Shown here: positions 1-6,362 of the stretch, piece after piece
How the letters are laid out: each line of letters starts with the position of its first letter
Numbering within the stretch: position 1 is the first letter of the stretch
Source of the DNA: JBBQDZ01 sp038320185
GTDB taxonomy: Bacteria > Actinomycetota > Thermoleophilia > Gaiellales > Gaiellaceae
Direction of reading: 5' to 3'
Assembly: GCA_038320185.1 (NCBI GenBank)
Contig: JBBQDZ010000051.1
Span: 1 to 13,416 of the forward strand
DNA: 13,416 nt
Translations under genes and position numbers: made by a program
Notes under the pieces: generated by a model
The model's input: the letters and a program-made list of their open reading frames with translations, nothing else
What the model was told of the DNA's origin: nothing
Database searches by the model: none

Positions 1-36
1 CTGCAGACTCGGCACGCCCCCGGGACGGCGCAGTAA
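1..36 (+). CDS. C-terminal end of an upstream gene (possibly clpP), partial
   Basis: Reading from base 1, this frame is open for 11 codons and ends in TAA at 34-36. The last A of that stop is the first base of the clpX ATG (TAATG). Such an overlap is typical of translationally coupled genes, and clpP is the usual upstream partner of clpX. Only 11 residues are visible and none is diagnostic, so both the coding status and the clpP identity are inferred from context alone. Confidence 0.3.
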   Translation: MQTRHAPGTAQ

Positions 37-1310
37 TGGCCCGCGCGTCTGAGGGGAACGAGCAGCTGCTCTGCAGCTTCTGCGGGAAGAGCCAGCGGCA
101 GGTCAAGAAGCTGATCGCCGGTCCTGGCGTCTACATCTGCGACGAGTGCATCGATCTCTGCAACGAGATCATCGACGAGGAGCTCACCGCCCCCTCGCAC
201 CTGGACCTCGACAACCTGCCGAGGCCGATGGAGATCTACACCCTCTTGAACGACTACGTCGTCTCCCAGGAGGAGGCGAAGAGGACGCTCTCGGTGGCTG
301 TCTACAACCACTACAAGCGGGTGCAGATGGGCTGCGACGACGGCGACGTCGAGCTCCAGAAGTCGAACATCCTGCTCCTCGGCCCGACCGGCTGCGGCAA
401 GACGCACCTCGCCCAGACCCTCGCGCGAATTCTGAACGTGCCGTTCGCAATCGCCGACGCGACCGCGCTCACCGAAGCCGGCTACGTGGGAGAGGACGTC
501 GAGAACATCCTGCTGAAGCTGATCCAGGCCGCCGACTTCGACATCAAGAAGGCCGAAACCGGGATCATCTACATCGACGAGGTCGACAAGATCGCGCGCA
601 AGGCGGACAACCCGTCGATCACGCGCGACGTATCGGGGGAGGGCGTCCAGCAGGCACTCCTCAAGATCCTCGAGGGCACGGTCGCCTCAGTGCCGCCGCA
701 GGGCGGGCGAAAGCATCCCCACCAGGAGTTCCTCTCGATCGACACGACGAACATCCTCTTCATCTGCGGTGGCGCCTTCGCTGGGCTCGAGAAGATCGTC
801 GGCAAGCGGATCGGCAAGAACTCCGTCGGCTTCGGTGCCGAGATGCACTCGCGCCACTCGATCGAGAGCGCCGAGTTGCTCTCGGACGTGATGCCCGAAG
901 ACCTGCTCTCCTACGGGCTGATCCCTGAGTTCATCGGCCGACTCCCGGTGATCTCGGCGGTGCACCAGCTCCAGCGGGAGGACCTCGTGCAGATCCTGAC
1001 GGAGCCGAAGAACGCGCTGGCCAAGCAGTACCAGCGCTTCTTCAACTACGACTCGATCGAGCTCGTCTTCACCGAGGACGCGCTCTGGCAGATCGCCGAG
1101 AAGGCGCTCGAGCGCGAGACGGGCGCCCGTGGTCTGCGCTCGATCATCGAGAACGCTCTCCTCGACGTGATGTTCGAGCTGCCCTCGCGCCGCGACGTGA
1201 CGAAGTGCGTGATCACGAAGGAGACGATCACGAAGGGCCTGAAACCGACGCTCGTGACGAGCGCCGGCCGGCCCGCCGAGGCGGACGAGCTCGCCGAAGA
1301 ATCCGCCTAG
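36..1310 (+). CDS. clpX: ATP-dependent Clp protease ATP-binding subunit ClpX
   Basis: This is the AAA+ unfoldase that recognises substrates, unfolds them and feeds them into the ClpP chamber in the cytoplasm. The 424-residue product is a normal ClpX length. An N-terminal C4 zinc-binding domain has C13, C16, C35 and C38. Walker A GPTGCGKT is at 116-123, the GYVG pore-1 loop at 149-152, and Walker B with IDEVDK at about 177-185. The RKH pore loop is at 225-227, and the sensor-2 GARGLR motif is near 363-368. No alternative start exists in frame upstream, and the ATG overlaps a preceding stop, so the start is firm. Nothing essential is missing. The gene is followed by a repeat-rich gap rather than by another gene on its strand. 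Confidence 0.98.
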   Translation: MARASEGNEQLLCSFCGKSQRQVKKLIAGPGVYICDECIDLCNEIIDEELTAPSHLDLDNLPRPMEIYTLLNDYVVSQEEAKRTLSVAVYNHYKRVQMGCDDGDVELQKSNILLLGPTGCGKTHLAQTLARILNVPFAIADATALTEAGYVGEDVENILLKLIQAADFDIKKAETGIIYIDEVDKIARKADNPSITRDVSGEGVQQALLKILEGTVASVPPQGGRKHPHQEFLSIDTTNILFICGGAFAGLEKIVGKRIGKNSVGFGAEMHSRHSIESAELLSDVMPEDLLSYGLIPEFIGRLPVISAVHQLQREDLVQILTEPKNALAKQYQRFFNYDSIELVFTEDALWQIAEKALERETGARGLRSIIENALLDVMFELPSRRDVTKCVITKETITKGLKPTLVTSAGRPAEADELAEESA

Positions 1311-1312
1311 CG

Positions 1313-1440
1313 CGGGGGAACCCTCGGGCGCGGGGAAATCCCTGGTTCGAGCACGGGGAAACCCCTGGTTCGAGCACGGGGGAACCCCTGGTTCGGACAC
1401 GGGGGAACCCCTGGTTCGGACACGGGGGAACCCCTGGTTC
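1313..1440. repeat. 23-bp tandem repeat array after clpX
   Basis: A degenerate 18-bp start (1313-1330) is followed by four exact-length 23-bp units (1331-1353, 1354-1376, 1377-1399, 1400-1422) and a partial fifth (1423-1440). Units 3 and 4 are identical; units 1 and 2 differ from them at a few positions. The later units contain GAACC-CCT-GGTTC, a small hairpin. The period is not a multiple of three, so the open frames crossing it on both strands are not a conserved repetitive protein. There are no spacers between units, so this is not a CRISPR array. Confidence 0.9.
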
Positions 1441-1450
1441 CCCCGTGTCC
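1418..1450. repeat. Perfect 15-bp inverted repeat closing the tandem array
   Basis: GGACACGGGGGAACC (1418-1432) and GGTTCCCCCGTGTCC (1436-1450) are perfect reverse complements around a 3-nt CCT loop. The left arm is the end of one 23-bp unit and the start of the next; the right arm is the same junction inverted. The hairpin lies about 110 bp after the clpX stop and could end transcription or protect a 3' end, but no T-tract follows it. Confidence 0.8.
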
Positions 1451-1584
1451 CCCTCCTTCCGACCGGTCGTGGCAACGTTTGCTGGGGCTGGGGCCGGTCA
1501 CCCATAGCTGCGTCCAAACGTTGCCTACCTCGTGCTGGGGCTCCCGCCGGGCAAGCCCGGCTCCGCCCGCGGATTGCTGGTCGC
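1425..1584. repeat. Structured ~160-bp repeat, copy A
   Basis: This segment recurs almost unchanged at 1617-1777, with a few substitutions and one C indel. It contains a perfect 10-bp inverted repeat, GCAACGTTTG (1472-1481) with CAAACGTTGC (1515-1524), and further on a GCCGGGC-AA-GCCCGGC hairpin. Weaker similarity continues past its end into the spacer, so the two copies form a tandem duplication of about 193-bp period. No coding frame is conserved between copies because of the indel. I do not recognise the family. Confidence 0.85.
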
Positions 1585-1616
1585 GCATGGGAAAAACACA
1601 AAGGCAGATGAATCGT

Positions 1617-1777
1617 GGGGAAACCCTGGTTCCCCCGTGTCCCCCCTCCTTCCTACCGGTCGTGGCAACGTTTGCTGGGGCTGGGGCCGGTCACCCATAG
1701 CTGCGTCCAGACGTTGCCTACCTCGTGCTGGGGCTCCCGCCGGGCAAGCCCGGCTCCGCCTGCGAAATGCTGGTCGC
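1617..1777. repeat. Structured ~160-bp repeat, copy B
   Basis: This is the second copy of the element at 1425-1584. The inverted arms are at 1665-1674 and 1708-1717. The right arm has one change, CAGACGTTGC, which would still pair as G-U in a plus-strand RNA. The GCCGGGC/GCCCGGC hairpin is unchanged. The 3' part and flank are the most diverged. Bases 1778-1898, up to the next gene, show nothing I can identify. Confidence 0.85.
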
Positions 1778-1898
1778 CCAAGGGAGGAAAGGCAAGAGCA
1801 GAATGAGCGGCGAGCGATCCTCGGTTGCCAAGACAACGGCGTAGGGGTCGGAATCTGCATTCGGTCAGTGCGTCGCCGCCTCGTGCAGACTTCCTTGC

Positions 1899-2333
1899 GT
1901 GACGAGCCTCTTCCCTCCGGCTCCCTCGATTCGATGCTCCGATGCGGATCGAGAGCGTACGGTCGCGACTCTGCGGGACGAATCGGCTGCCGGCCGTCTC
2001 ACGACCGACGAGCTGTCGGGACGGCTCGACAGAGCGTTCGCGGCGAAGACGCTCGGGGACCTGCGGGCGCTCGTCGCCGATCTCCCCGAGGGGAACGTCA
2101 ACCCGATTGCCGGCCTCGTCACCGGCGTCGTCCGGACCGGACTCGGTATCGCGCGGGTCGCCCTCTGGATTGGCGCAGGCGCGGCCGCGCTGGGCGTCGT
2201 CCTTCCGATCGTCGTCGGCCTCGCCGTCACGGGCAACGACACGGCTGCCGTCGCCGTACTCGGTGTACTCGCCGTCCTCGGCGTCCTCGTCTGGGTGAAG
2301 GCGCACCGCCGATCTCGACCTCCGCGCGCCTAG
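1899..2333 (+). CDS. DUF1707 domain membrane protein
   Basis: The 144-residue product has an N-terminal DUF1707-like segment at about 11-63, with IRCSDADRER followed by GRLTTDEL and the L-ADLP ending typical of this actinobacterial domain. Two hydrophobic helices follow at about 87-110 and 115-133, then a basic tail, so it is a small inner-membrane protein with a cytoplasmic N-terminal domain. Its molecular role is unknown. The start is GTG; there is no in-frame ATG before the domain and no clear Shine-Dalgarno sequence, so the exact start is uncertain. Its TAG stop (2331-2333) shares a CTAG with the stop of the convergent minus-strand gene. The repeat-rich gap upstream gives no obvious promoter. 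Confidence 0.8.
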   Translation: MTSLFPPAPSIRCSDADRERTVATLRDESAAGRLTTDELSGRLDRAFAAKTLGDLRALVADLPEGNVNPIAGLVTGVVRTGLGIARVALWIGAGAAALGVVLPIVVGLAVTGNDTAAVAVLGVLAVLGVLVWVKAHRRSRPPRA

Positions 2334-2914
2334 CGGACCGTCGCCGTTCCGATCGCGGTGCGCCGGCCGTCGGCGCTTACCTGCTCGAGCACGTACCGCA
2401 CCGGCTCGCCGCCCGCGTGTCGGTCGCGTAGGAGGTAGGCATAGCCGGCAGACGGTGTGCGCGCGCGCCCGCGGGCCGGGACGAGGCGGCGGTTCACGCG
2501 CACGCGTCGCGGGCCGTCGAGCCGGTAGAGATCGAACCCGAGGATTCCGGCCTCGCTCGCAGTGCGCCAGCGCACGACCACGCCCCCGCCGTACCGGCGC
2601 CCACCGAGCGAGACCACCGTGACGGCAGTCGGGCCGGCAGGGCAGACGAGGGGGCCCTGGAGCGCGTCCGCCTGAGCCGGAGTCGGGTTCCCGAGGTCGA
2701 CGAGCTGACTCGAGAAGCTCGCGCCTCCGAGCGTCTGGTTCACCGTGGGCGTTTGCAGGATCGCCGGGTCCAAGAGCGCGCCGGGCAGCAGGGCCTTGAA
2801 GTAGTCGAGGATTGCCCGCTGCTGCCACCAGCGGTCGAAGAAGTAGGCGTGCTGGCCGCGCGTGACGAGGAACGTCTTCTGGAGCTGTGCGCCGCTCTCG
2901 TAGCCCGCCATCAT
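2330..2914 (-). pseudogene. C-terminal remnant of a secreted-type alpha/beta hydrolase, 5' truncated
   Basis: The minus strand encodes about 194 residues from an ATG-ATG at 2909-2914. The first ~40, with TRGQHAYFFDRWWQQ and then FKALLPG, look like the end of an alpha/beta hydrolase, where the His in GQHAYF would be the catalytic histidine. A linker follows, then a fibronectin-III-like beta domain with the TASEAGILGFDLYR pattern. The nucleophile elbow, oxyanion region and any signal peptide are absent. Upstream on the minus strand the DNA is the antisense of a ketoacyl synthase/PHA synthase coding region, so the frame remaining open there is a GC-rich shadow. I read this as a 5'-deleted gene. 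The exact enzyme is not identifiable from this remnant; family assignment is from remembered sequence patterns. Confidence 0.6.
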
Positions 2915-3340
2915 TTCTCGCTCCAGGTGAAGGTCCCTTCCGGCGGCAGCGTCTCGCCAGACGGCGGCTACCGCTTCCTCGACGTGGCAGACCCGGCGGC
3001 GATGAAGGAGCGCCTCGACGAGGTCAGCCTGCCGAACTTCGTCCGCGCCGCGGAGGGCGCTCTCGAGCGCTCGGGCGCGACGCTCGACGAGATGACTTTC
3101 CTGTGCACGATCCACATGAAGCGCTCGATGCACGACGCCCTCCTCGCCGCTCTCCGCCTCGATCCGGAGCGAACCGTCTACCTCGACGACACGGGCCACA
3201 TGAGCGGTGTCGACCCGCTGCTCGCGCTCGACCGGGCGCAGCGTGGCGGCGCGGTTGCCGACGGCGATCTCGTGCTTCTGCTGGCGGCCGGCACCGGCTA
3301 CACGTGGGCCGCGTCGGTCGTACGCTGGTGGACCGCTCCC
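2915..3340 (+). pseudogene. C-terminal part of a 3-oxoacyl-ACP synthase III (FabH)-like gene, 5' truncated
   Basis: The plus frame begins to look like protein at about 2912-2917 (HFSLQVKVP) and reads through YRFLDVADPAAMKERL, FLCTIHMKRSMHDAL and LDDTGHMSGVDPLLALD to GDLVLLLAAGTGYTWAASVVRW. This matches the C-terminal half of thiolase-fold ketoacyl synthase III proteins, with a His in CTIH at the usual position. GHMSG replaces the usual Asn-containing GN-S motif. The N-terminal half, which would carry the catalytic Cys, is missing. No stop separates it from phaC: the same frame runs through WTAP into the PhaC ATG at 3341. An internal ATG at 3002 could start a fused product, but the enzyme could not be active. 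Family assignment is from motif memory. Confidence 0.6.
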
Positions 3341-5014
3341 ATGAAAACGCCCCTCGAGGATATCCAGTACGGGCTCGATCTCGGCCGCCTCGACCCCGCG
3401 TCGCTCCTCGCCGCTCTGGCGGAGGGAACCGCGCGCGTCGCGTTGCGGCCCGAGCGGGCGCTGCCGGCCGCCGCCGGGCTGGTCTTGGACGAGGCGCGCG
3501 TCGCGCTCGATGCGAGCCGGCGTCTCCTCGGCGCGAACGGCGAGCCGCCAGAGAAGCCGGCCCGCGGCGACCGCCGCTTCGCCGACCGCGCTTGGAGCGA
3601 GAACCCGTTCCTCGTCGGCCTGCTCAGGAGCTACCTCGCCGGCTCGCGTGCAGCACGCCAGCTGCTCGGCGCCGGCGAGCTGCCCCTCGCGAAGAAGCGT
3701 AAGGCGGAGTTCGCGCTCGAGCTTGTGCTCGACGCGGCCGCGCCCTCCAACGTGCCTTGGCTCAATCCGGCGGTCGTGAAGGAGGCCATCGACACCGGAG
3801 GCCTGAGCCTCGCCCGGGGCATCGCGAGCTTCCTTCGGGACTTGACCGAGAACGGCGGCATGCCGCGGCAGATCGACCGCAGCGCGTTCGAGGTCGGGCG
3901 CAACCTCGCGATGACCCCGGGGCGCGTCGTCCTGCGGAACGACCTGATCGAGTTGATCGCCTACGAGCCACAGACCGAGCAGGTCTTCGCCGAGCCCTTC
4001 GTGTTCAGCCCGCCTTGGATTAACAAGTACTACGTCATGGATCTCGCGCCCGGACGCTCGTTTATCGAGTTCGCGGTCCGTCAGGGGTTCACCGTCTTCG
4101 CGATCAGCTACCGCGACCCTGACGAGCGCCTCGCCTCTCTCCGCCTCGACGACTACCTTCAGCAAGGTTTCATGGCCGCGCTCGATCGCGCCGCGGAACT
4201 CACGGGGTCGCCGCGCGTGAACATCCTCGCCGTCTGCCTCGGCGGCACGCTGACGATGATGGCGCTGGGCGCTATGGCTTCCCGGGGCGAGGCCGGGCGG
4301 GTCGGCTGGGCGAGCCTGACGAACACGCTCGTCGACTTCGGGGAGCCCGGGACGCTCGGCGTCTTCACCGACGAGCGCACGATCGAGCGGCTCGAGCGGC
4401 AGATCCGGAAGCGGGGGTACCTGGAGGCCTCGCAGATGGCGGAGACGTTCACGTGGCTGCGCGGGAACGATCTCGTCTGGAACTGCGTGGTGTCCGGCTG
4501 GTACATGGGCAAGGAGCCACCGCCGTTCGACATCCTCGCGTGGAACGCCGACTCGACCCGGATGCCGGCCGAGATGCACGCGCAGTACCTGCGCGCGTGC
4601 TACCTCGAGAACCGGCTCGTCAGGCCCGGGGACTTCGAGATCGACGGCTCGCCCGTCGACCTGACGGAGGTGAAGACGCCGCTCTACGTCCTCTCCGCGC
4701 AGAACGACCACATCGCGCCGTGGCGGTCGGTCTACCGCGTGACGCAGCTCGTGGGCGGCGAGGCGCGACACGTCCTCAGCTCGGGCGGGCACATCGCCGG
4801 GATGGTCAACCCGCCGGGCGATCCGAAGGCGAGCTATCGGGTGAATCCCGCGACGCCGGCCGATGCGGACGAGTGGCTCGCCGGCGCCGAGCGTGTCCAG
4901 GGCAGCTGGTGGGAGGACTGGGCGGCATGGGCTTCGTCGCGCTCGGGCGAGCGGGTCGCGCCCCCGGAGCTTCCGGACGGAGAGCCCGCGCCTGGGAGGT
5001 ACGTGCGCGGATGA
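3341..5014 (+). CDS. phaC: Class I poly(3-hydroxyalkanoate) synthase PhaC
   Basis: This enzyme polymerises (R)-3-hydroxyacyl-CoA, typically 3-hydroxybutyryl-CoA, into PHA on granule surfaces. From ATG 3341 the product is 557 residues, the usual class I size. The PhaC N-terminal domain includes NLAMTPGRVVLRN and the PPWINKYYVMDL segment. The alpha/beta-hydrolase core has the lipase-like box AVCLGG with nucleophile C299; the usual first Gly is Ala here. Catalytic D456 sits in AQNDHIAPW and H484 in SSGGHIAGMVNPP, spaced as in known PhaC. The upstream ketoacyl synthase remnant is in the same frame without a stop, so an N-terminally extended fusion from ATG 3002 is possible, but 3341 gives the family-like N-terminus. 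It leads a co-directional group with a MaoC hydratase and a 3-hydroxybutyrate dehydrogenase-like gene. Its original promoter may have been lost with the upstream deletion. Confidence 0.93.
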   Translation: MKTPLEDIQYGLDLGRLDPASLLAALAEGTARVALRPERALPAAAGLVLDEARVALDASRRLLGANGEPPEKPARGDRRFADRAWSENPFLVGLLRSYLAGSRAARQLLGAGELPLAKKRKAEFALELVLDAAAPSNVPWLNPAVVKEAIDTGGLSLARGIASFLRDLTENGGMPRQIDRSAFEVGRNLAMTPGRVVLRNDLIELIAYEPQTEQVFAEPFVFSPPWINKYYVMDLAPGRSFIEFAVRQGFTVFAISYRDPDERLASLRLDDYLQQGFMAALDRAAELTGSPRVNILAVCLGGTLTMMALGAMASRGEAGRVGWASLTNTLVDFGEPGTLGVFTDERTIERLERQIRKRGYLEASQMAETFTWLRGNDLVWNCVVSGWYMGKEPPPFDILAWNADSTRMPAEMHAQYLRACYLENRLVRPGDFEIDGSPVDLTEVKTPLYVLSAQNDHIAPWRSVYRVTQLVGGEARHVLSSGGHIAGMVNPPGDPKASYRVNPATPADADEWLAGAERVQGSWWEDWAAWASSRSGERVAPPELPDGEPAPGRYVRG

Positions 5015-5097
5015 GAACCCTCCGGGTCTGGGATCACGGCCGGAATCGCCACTGGCCGCCTGTGGCGTCGCGTCACCGCCAGGAGGTTGCCCGGTGA
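5011..5097 (+). CDS. Possible 28-codon bridging ORF between phaC and the MaoC gene
   Basis: An ATG at 5011 overlaps the phaC stop (ATGA), preceded by GGGAGG about 11 nt upstream. The frame runs 28 codons to a TGA at 5095-5097 that overlaps the next gene's GTG. The predicted peptide is short and basic, begins MRTLRVWDHGRNRH and has no recognisable motif. The two coupled overlaps are suggestive of a translational bridge, but in GC-rich DNA this could be chance. Confidence 0.25.
   Translation: MRTLRVWDHGRNRHWPPVASRHRQEVAR
5081..5086 (+). promoter_or_regulatory. Ribosome binding site AGGAGG for the MaoC gene
   Basis: A perfect AGGAGG lies 7 nt before GTG 5094. It decides the start against longer in-frame openings that run back into the 3' end of phaC. 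Confidence 0.85.
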
Positions 5098-5522
5098 ACG
5101 TCGTTGAGCAGGGGCGCGAGCTCGGCCCTTCCGAATGGGTGGAGATCACGCAAGAGCGGATCGACGGCTTCGCCGGCTCCACCGGCGACACCCAGTGGAT
5201 CCACGTCGATCCTGAGCGCGCTGCGGCGGGACCCTTCGGGACGACGGTGGCGCACGGGTTCTTGACGCTCTCGTTGCTGCCGGAGCTCTGGTTCGAGCTC
5301 GCCGGCGACGCGGGCTATCGGATGGCCGTGAACTACGGCGTCGACCGGGTGCGGTTTCCAGCTCCGGTGCCGTCTGGCTCGCGCGTGCGGGCGACCTTCC
5401 GGATCGAGGGGGTCGAGGAGGTCTCAGGCGGTGACCAGGCCCGGATCGACGCGACCGTCGAGCGAGAGGGATCCGAGAAGCCGGTGTGCGTGGCCCAGCT
5501 CGTCTTCCGCTTCCTGCGGTGA
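5094..5522 (+). CDS. MaoC-like (R)-specific enoyl-CoA hydratase (PhaJ type)
   Basis: The 142-residue product is a single hot-dog MaoC domain. The hydratase-2 motif is seen as GSTGDTQWIHVDP, giving the catalytic D32 and H37, followed by GPFGTTVAHGFLTLSLLP, characteristic of MaoC/PhaJ proteins. In this family the enzyme hydrates trans-2-enoyl-CoA from beta-oxidation to (R)-3-hydroxyacyl-CoA, the monomer used by PhaC. Its place directly after phaC supports that role; chain-length preference cannot be read from sequence. The GTG start at 5094 is chosen for the perfect AGGAGG before it. The stop TGA at 5520-5522 overlaps the next gene's GTG, so the two are almost certainly co-translated. A generic MaoC dehydratase of another pathway is possible but less likely here. 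Confidence 0.88.
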   Translation: MNVVEQGRELGPSEWVEITQERIDGFAGSTGDTQWIHVDPERAAAGPFGTTVAHGFLTLSLLPELWFELAGDAGYRMAVNYGVDRVRFPAPVPSGSRVRATFRIEGVEEVSGGDQARIDATVEREGSEKPVCVAQLVFRFLR

Positions 5523-6223
5523 GGGCGGCGCTCGTGACGGGCGCCCGCGGCGGGATCGGGCACGCGGTCCACGAGCGGCTCGAGAGGGAGGGCTGGAGCG
5601 TCCATGCGGTCGACGTCGAGGACGGCGACCTCGCGACTCGGGAGGGAAACCGCACCGTTGTCGAGGCCGCGATCGGCCGCTTCGGCCGGCTCGACGCGGT
5701 GGTCGCGAACGCCGGCTTTCAGCACGTCGCGCCTGTGGAGGAGTTCCCGGAGGATCGATGGGACGCGCTGCTGGCTGTGCTCCTGACGAGCCCTTTCCTG
5801 CTTGCGAGGTACGCCTGGGAGGCGCTCGGCGCGAGCGGCGATGGCCGCTTCGTCGCGATCGCCTCGGCGCACGCGCTCGTCGCCTCGCCCTTCAAGGCGG
5901 GCTATGTGGCGGCGAAGCATGGGCTGCTGGGCCTTGTGAAGACGCTCGCGCTGGAGGGCGCGGAGAAGGGCATCCTCGCGACCGCCATCTGCCCGGGGTT
6001 CGTCAGGACACCGCTCGTGGAGGCCCAGATCGAAGCGCAGGCGCAGGCGCACGGGCTGGCGGAAGACCGGGTTCTCGAGGAAGTGATCCTCGCCCCGCAT
6101 GCCGTAAAACGGCTGCTTGAGCCGGCGGAGGTCGCCGAGGCGGTGGCTTTTCTCCTCGGCCCGGGCGGCCGCGCCTTCACGGGAGTCCCGCTCACGATGG
6201 ATCTCGGCTGGACGGCCCGGTGA
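5519..6223 (+). CDS. SDR oxidoreductase, probable D-3-hydroxybutyrate dehydrogenase
   Basis: The 234-residue product is a classical short-chain dehydrogenase. The nucleotide-binding TGARGGIG is at 7-14, the NAG motif is in VVANAG, and the catalytic triad is S116, Y129 and K133 with normal spacing (YVAAK). The C-terminal half, with CPGFVRTPLVEAQI, a QAQAHG stretch and a final DLGWTA, resembles bacterial D-3-hydroxybutyrate dehydrogenases more than FabG. That enzyme interconverts 3-hydroxybutyrate and acetoacetate with NAD(H), a PHB-degradation step. The start is GTG 5519, overlapping the MaoC stop as GTGA; a longer in-frame opening would intrude on that gene. At 234 residues it is somewhat short for the family because the N-terminal region is compact. 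An acetoacetyl-CoA reductase role (PhaB-like) is the main alternative and would also fit the operon. Confidence 0.82.
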   Translation: MRAALVTGARGGIGHAVHERLEREGWSVHAVDVEDGDLATREGNRTVVEAAIGRFGRLDAVVANAGFQHVAPVEEFPEDRWDALLAVLLTSPFLLARYAWEALGASGDGRFVAIASAHALVASPFKAGYVAAKHGLLGLVKTLALEGAEKGILATAICPGFVRTPLVEAQIEAQAQAHGLAEDRVLEEVILAPHAVKRLLEPAEVAEAVAFLLGPGGRAFTGVPLTMDLGWTAR

Positions 6224-6238
6224 CGCGGCGGCCCTGAG

Positions 6239-6291
6239 CCTCTGAGGAACCCCAGAGGAACCCCAGAGGAACCCCAGAGGGACCCCAGAGG
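6239..6291. repeat. 11-bp tandem repeat with alternative hairpins
   Basis: Four 11-bp units (AGGAACCCCAG three times, then AGGGACCCCAG) span 6245-6288, followed by a further AGG. A single left arm CCTCTG (6239-6244) can pair with the CAGAGG created at each unit junction, first at 6253-6258, so a family of competing stem-loops is possible in transcripts of either strand. It lies between the convergent dehydrogenase and GntR genes, where a bidirectional terminator would be expected, but there is no T-tract. It shares a GGAACCCC core with the array after clpX. Confidence 0.85.
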
Positions 6292-6362
6292 CAGGGAAAG
6301 ATGTGGCGACGGGACCGTGACGGAAGGCGACGCCCGCCGCGGCTTGTGCGGGCTCGCGGCCG

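Noticed and set aside
1340..1376. GGTTCGAG resembling a tRNA T-loop
   Set aside because: The flanks do not form a T-arm stem and no cloverleaf can be made; the motif simply recurs with the 23-bp repeat.
1331..1440. Tandem repeats considered as a CRISPR array
   Set aside because: Units are 23 bp and directly abutting with no unique spacers, and no cas genes are present.
1484..1500. G-quadruplex from GGGGCTGGGGCCGG
   Set aside because: Only two runs of four G plus a GG are close together; the next run is too far for a confident call.
1205..1860. Open frames across the repeat region on both strands, with repetitive Gly/Pro/Asn/Phe peptides
   Set aside because: The period of 23 bp and the 1-bp indel between the large copies shift the frame, no start signals are evident, and GC-rich repeats stay open by chance.
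2920..5191. Very long minus-strand frame opposite phaC extending the hydrolase remnant
   Set aside because: It is rich in Arg, Glu, Val, His and Leu in a pattern typical of the antisense of GC-rich coding DNA, with no family features; phaC on the plus strand is unmistakable.
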